64,000 nt of DNA, from positions 106,890,509-106,954,508 of the forward strand of contig OV884015.1 of assembly GCA_930367205.1 (NCBI GenBank), written 5' to 3'. Shown one piece after another: positions 59,885 to 64,000 of this stretch. The stretch's first letter is position 1. Each line of letters opens with the position of its first letter. The notes under the pieces are model-generated. The model was not told the DNA's origin and did no database searches. It was given only the letters and a program-made list of their open reading frames with translations. The position numbers were made by a program, and so were the translations under genes. Source of the DNA: Acanthosoma haemorrhoidale. Its lineage: Eukaryota > Arthropoda > Insecta > Hemiptera > Acanthosomatidae.

Positions 59885-60838
59885 ATAAAACATTGTCAAC
59901 GATATTGATGGTTCTTTTTATAATTTAATGTGGATTAATAAAACAAGGAATAACCAGTCAAGGAAAATAACTACATATTACCCCTCCTTGCGAGAACCCG
60001 ACTGCGTGTGTTACAGTATTTCTATAATATTTATTGTCTTTAAAAAAAGAAAAGTTGATGAAAAACTTAAAAAAAAAAAAAAAAACCTTCAGGTTTTTGC
60101 TAATTCCCAGTTCGTCGCTAGTCTCTCTATTGTTGCTTGGGCTCAAGGGATATTATAAATTGCTTCATTTCCCTAATTATATCCATTTTCTCCTGGCATT
60201 ATGCATTTATCCTTATTTTTTAATTTAATTTTATTCCTCTTAAAGGAGTTTATAAACAGAATAGTTAATCTTCTATAAAATTATGAAGAAGGATAAACAT
60301 TAAAACTCCACTTGATCTCCATTTGGAATCAGTTTATAAAATAAAAACTAGTCAGTCCTTTCACAGTGTTCATTATCGTCATGGAATCGCCAAGAAAATG
60401 GTTTTCGGCGATACAAAAAAAGAAATTCTAATAATATCCATCATGTATTTCAAAAAAGCACTTGTTCTTTTAAATCGATTAAAGTGAGTTGCCATCAGAT
60501 TGTACTTGTTTTATTTAATTTTTATAACGTCTCATACGTAATACATGGAGTTATTTTACTAAGTTATATAATTTTATGTTCAGCTGTGCGCTTTGTTTAT
60601 AAATGTTTTATCAATTATGATTATTATGAACTGTCTTGACTTTTACTAATTAATTGTATTTGTCTCAAAATGTAAGTTCAATTTTATTCATCACAAGACT
60701 TTTTATTTTAGTAACTGAAGAAGACCGCTTAGAGCTATAAAAAACTTTTTTCTTAATAAAAAAAACATTGGGTGGGGAGACTGAAAACTTTTAATTGAAA
60801 CATTGTACATCCACAACCGGCAACAAATTTAATAAAAC

Positions 60839-60907
<69 letters not shown>

Positions 60908-61304
60908 TCTTTTTATCTTAATTTATTATACAGGAGTGAGAGAGAGAGAGAGAGTGATTGGGTATACAGTAATTAGGGCGAAGGGCGATAATATTAATTG
61001 GATTAAAGCTGGCCGGGTAATTGAGGAGAGTGGACGAACGCATGATTTATTTCAAAGGGAACAATACCCGGGGCTTTCCTGCGGGATCCGATCCGAGCTG
61101 GAATGTTTCATTATCAGCTTAACTGGCGAAGCCAATTCCTTTCTGAGTGAAACCCCAAACGCAGGGGTGGTTAACTCTTTATGTTATTGGCTCATCATAT
61201 ACCTGTGAAATGAAAATATTTTACTTGTAGTAATTTAAAAAAATAATAGACATACATACTCAAGGTGTGGTCACATATGAATCCTGGCTTAAAGTAATTC
61301 ATCA
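59885..61304. other. Unassigned stretch containing an (AG)n microsatellite
   Basis: AT-rich to 60790. Behind the microsatellite a GC-richer part (60960-61200) has no domain. Confidence 0.4.
60843..60953. repeat. (AG)n microsatellite, two blocks
   Basis: A pure run at 60843-60905 and a shorter run at 60937-60953. It creates an artificial Arg-Glu repeat frame of 137 codons. Confidence 0.96.
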
Positions 61305-61572
61305 TTAGTTTTATAATGCTAAGAACAGGGAGAAAGGGCTTGAGACTTCATAGAAGTCACTGATGGTTCCTGTTATTTTTAAGTAAGCAGCCCTCCTTAC
61401 TTCCTTTACTCCCTATTCCCAGAATCTTACCCTTTTATTATACATATATAACTCAGCTTTAGCCCCATACCACACTCATTCTAAGACATTCCACACTGAT
61501 CTCTTAATATTTGTATATACCAGTGTTTTGATTTTAGTTCATAATAAAGTTTTTTTTTCTTTTAAAAGACCT
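61305..61572 (+). repeat. Dispersed repeat D, copy 2
   Basis: Same family and orientation as 19428-19762, ending TTCATAATAAAG and TTCTTTTAAAAGAC. Confidence 0.7.
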
Positions 61573-61929
61573 TCCTCTATAAGATTATTTTACTTTTGAC
61601 AATGGTGAAAGAATGAGACCTGAATGAGGGTACAAAACAAAATACTTAACTAATTCCTTGTCAGTCGTTTTTTCTATAGTGTCTTAAGAAGCCTTTGAAA
61701 ATGAATTGCATTCCCATGAATAGCAACAGCCACCCAATTCCATTTACGTTGGTAAAATAAAACTCACTATCCACAGAGATTTAGACACAAATTTCCGTAC
61801 TTTGAGGCAATTATGCTTCAACATGCACTTATACACACCTTGGTACTCATAGATTTTAATTTAATTATCTAAGTATATTACAAACTCTCACGATTTATAT
61901 TTAGCCTCTAACTACAGCTGTGTTCTAGA

Positions 61930-62320
61930 ATACATATTTGATGATGATTTGGCATTCCAAAATGGAATGAAGGAGACCTTCTAGTCTTGCAAGAAGTGTC
62001 TGATTGGTTTTCTAAATGAATGTTCTTGATCGAAATTCTTGTAATCACACTCCAAAGAGATAAGGAGATGATGCGAATTCTATGGGTAAAGGCATCAAAT
62101 ATATTGGTATTTACTTAGGCTCTAAATGTATGAGACGTACAACAATTTGTACGTAGTACAAACTTTACCCTCTACTTGACAAAAACACAACACTTAGCAT
62201 CGACTTCAACACACATTGCTTCAGAGCAATACACAGGCCAATCTTCACGTATGCTTTTCTGGTTAAGCAAACTGCATCTGAAACAGTTTACAGATTAAGT
62301 ATGGCCTAAGGTTAGACTTC
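61930..62320 (+). mobile_element. Strongly decayed Jockey-like RT remnant
   Basis: Pieces in shifting frames give YIFDDDLAF (from F/YADD), LQEVSDWFSK, then IYLGSKCMRRT and PLLDKNTTLSIDF. They end with HCFRAIHRPIFTYAFLVKQT. Their order and spacing fit the RT palm to thumb region of a Jockey-like element. No frame is open for long. Confidence 0.6.
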
Positions 62321-62419
62321 TTACAAGAAAAAATATATTTTTGCTCAGGCAAACTAGAACCAGTATACAATATATGTTGTGGAGATCTGTTGGTAGCTCC
62401 TCAATCAATGGACGCTTAA

Positions 62420-62926
62420 TGCCTGATCGCCTAGCCCTGGTGACAAGTGCGGATTGTTCGAGTTAATAACCTGGGCAATCGTTTCAGGATGGCGTTACTA
62501 TCTGACTCTATTTATGATAGGTATGTGCCCCGACAATGCACTATGTTCAAGATAAGAGGTACAGAGGTTTCGTAAAGAATAAGGCAAGTTTTCTGAGTTC
62601 GAGCGGAAACCAAGCAAGCATCACGGGTACAGGTCGCTAGAGAGTCTGCAAGGAGACTGGCGAGGAGACTAAAAGACTGACTTCCAGGGTCAGGACCTTG
62701 GCTTAAATATCATATCTACTTCATGTCGGTGGCTGCGAGGGTATAATCCGGGTTGGGGGGTGTGGACACTTGTGGTGCAGTACCCACGCTTAATTACCTG
62801 ACCCCTCGTCCCCTAAAGGACTGTTTATGACTGCCAGCTGGCGACCCATTCTCGTTTATGACTGTTTGGCTTCCGCCTTTTATTGCTTAACACTTTTGCA
62901 ATGATTTATACACGTTTGCCCCCCGT
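62420..62926 (-). mobile_element. LTR-1 fragment joined to a non-LTR ORF1
   Basis: The minus strand matches LTR-1: TTGTCACCAGG, ACTCTATTT..., TGCATTGTCGGGGCACATAC, and TTAAGCAATAAAAGGCGGAA as at 11280-11297. It lacks the first ~130 bases of the LTR. The break at 62926 lies directly against open ORF1 sequence. Confidence 0.78.
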
Positions 62927-63691
62927 AGTACCAAGCCCAATAAGAAGTACTTACTTCATGGATTCGATCTCTCTCATCCGATCGAGGAGATAAAAGCCCA
63001 CAGTAAAAGCGTGGGTAGCAACGTAATCGATGTATATCGATTACGGCGCTCCGACCAAAATGGCGCTAAGACAGAGATAGAACCGATACTAGTGATAGGG
63101 GATCACACATTGAAGGCGGAGACCTTGAAGCAGCTCCGGCATATAAATAATGTGCTTTTTCGAGTGAGCACTTTTCACGAAAAAAGAGGGATCCCGATGT
63201 GTCTGAACTGCCAGGAATACGGCCATACCAGACGGTGCTGTTTCAAGCAGGCCAAGTGCGTGAGGTGCAGCGAGCCTCACGACATAAAAGATTGCCCGAG
63301 AGACGCTTCAATTCCCCTCAAATGTGCCAATTGCGGGGGAAATCATGTCGCGTCGTACCGACAGTGCCCGTACAGGGTAAAACTTCTAGAGACTGCAGAG
63401 ATAAAAAAGCAGGCACAGAATATTACAGCCGGGCCGAGAAGGGCCACATACATGCCTGTTCCCCCTCCACCACGACAGACTGCCTCCTATGCTCAGATCG
63501 CATCCGGAAACACCAGGGCTCCGGAAGTTCTCCCAGAGCCCCTACCTCAACCTACTAACAGTAATAATGATGCCTTGGTGGGTATCTTAGGCAGCATGAT
63601 GAACATGTTGAGCAGCATGACCGCTGCCATGAATAAACTCACCGAGGCGGTAACGCAGATGATGTCAGAATTCAAAAAATCAAACATCTAA
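62927..63691 (+). CDS. Gag-like ORF1 protein of a Jockey-like retrotransposon, 5'-truncated
   Basis: The frame is open from 62927 (STKPNKKYLLHGFDLSHPIE) to TAA at 63689-63691. The first ~80 residues fit the domain that precedes zinc knuckles in insect non-LTR gag proteins. Three knuckles follow: CLNCQEYGHTRRCC (CX2CX4HX4C), CVRCSEPHDIKDC (CX2CX3HX4C) and CANCGGNHVASYRQC (CX2CX3HX6C). This set is typical of Jockey- and I-type ORF1. A proline-rich part (MPVPPPPRQT) and a Met-rich tail (MMNMLSSMTAAMNKLTEA) finish it. The protein would coat element RNA. The start is missing: the sequence begins at the junction with the LTR-1 fragment. The GTG at 63011 is not a credible start, and no stop breaks the frame. 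Confidence 0.88.
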   Translation, partial: STKPNKKYLLHGFDLSHPIEEIKAHSKSVGSNVIDVYRLRRSDQNGAKTEIEPILVIGDHTLKAETLKQLRHINNVLFRVSTFHEKRGIPMCLNCQEYGHTRRCCFKQAKCVRCSEPHDIKDCPRDASIPLKCANCGGNHVASYRQCPYRVKLLETAEIKKQAQNITAGPRRATYMPVPPPPRQTASYAQIASGNTRAPEVLPEPLPQPTNSNNDALVGILGSMMNMLSSMTAAMNKLTEAVTQMMSEFKKSNI

Positions 63692-64000
63692 ATGATGGGG
63701 CACGTAATTTTAAATTACAACGTCTGCGGCCTTCGCCCCAAAAAAGCCGACGTAGAAGTAATTCTACGGTGCCATTCGCCAGACGTTGTCGTTCTCACCG
63801 ATACCCGGTTGAAGAAAATACACTTCTGCCGCTTCCCGGGTTATACTGCTTACCGCCAAGACACCGAAACTATCTCTGGAGGAGTAGCTGTGTTAGTTAA
63901 AAACGGAATACCCTGTAGGAGACTGCCCCCACCCGTCAGCCTAGGCCCCGACCAATACATAGTTACGCTCCAGCTACGGCTCACGAACAACATCATCGTG
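63692..64000 (+). CDS. ORF2 endonuclease domain start of the same element, runs off the window
   Basis: ATG at 63692 follows the ORF1 stop with no spacer and in the same frame. The reading MMGHVILNYNVCGLRPKKAD continues through SPDVVVLTDTRLKK, PGYTAYRQDTETISGGVAVL and LGPDQYIVTLQLRL. This is the N-terminus of an AP-like endonuclease, with the NYNVCGL (Asn) and GGVAVLV motifs. This domain nicks the genomic target so that RT can prime. The usual catalytic Glu (in S/TET) reads Asp here (TDT). The 103 codons visible are open; RT lies beyond the window. Confidence 0.88.
   Translation, partial: MMGHVILNYNVCGLRPKKADVEVILRCHSPDVVVLTDTRLKKIHFCRFPGYTAYRQDTETISGGVAVLVKNGIPCRRLPPPVSLGPDQYIVTLQLRLTNNIIV

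Noticed and set aside
60795..61208. 137-codon frame with an Arg-Glu repeat
   Set aside because: The repeat part is the (AG)n microsatellite, and the flanking part has no domain.

Overview
This is a stretch of AT-rich animal, almost certainly insect, nuclear DNA. The evidence is spliced exons of a metazoan extracellular protein, Jockey-type non-LTR retrotransposons, mariner and DD41D transposons, solo LTRs, microsatellites, and no operons or bacterial genes. The repeat mix would suit a hemipteran, but the sequence alone does not fix the order.

Host gene: two coding exons lie on the minus strand, 31975-32133 (an LDL-receptor class A module) and 1059-1199 (the start of a CUB-like domain). Both are bounded by usable splice sites, and their phases match (phase 1). 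Joined, they read ...QCT-P-CNRTYYGEVG.... If they belong to one gene, the 30.8 kb between them is a single intron, and most of the TE copies on the left half of the window sit inside it. A 51-bp tandem repeat lies directly against the splice acceptor of the downstream exon. No other host exon could be supported.

Repeats left to right. 1.7-10 kb: a 320-bp foldback palindrome, an 88-bp MITE, a duplicated ~390-bp block whose second copy carries a TIR element, and the first copies of the dominant Jockey-like family (here J1). 10.3-17.4 kb: a second Jockey-like family (J2) with a conserved 3' hairpin, two solo LTRs of one family, and two 'snap-back' mariner derivatives. 18-30 kb: more J1, a poly(A)-tailed family (J3), a DD41D fragment and a third snap-back mariner. 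32-44 kb: an internally deleted DD41D (rosa-like) transposon, an I-type RNase H fragment with a (TAA)n tail, a J1 copy with a J3 element nested in it, and mariner deletion derivatives. 45-53 kb: a tail-to-tail J1 pair, a J2 copy split by J3, repeats of unknown class, and the youngest-looking J1 copy. 56.1-58.5 kb: a tandem array of ~450-bp units made of a 125-bp segment plus a J1 3' fragment. 59-64 kb: minus-strand LTR fragments, two further RT remnants, and at the right edge the gag-like ORF1 and endonuclease start of ORF2 of another Jockey-like element.

The genes do not form a pathway. Apart from the host exons, the window records repeated transposition, truncation, nesting and local amplification. 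The most unusual items are the three snap-back mariners that share one architecture, the alternating two-variant J1-containing array, the tandem repeat abutting a splice acceptor, and the in-frame TAA-ATG junction between ORF1 and ORF2.
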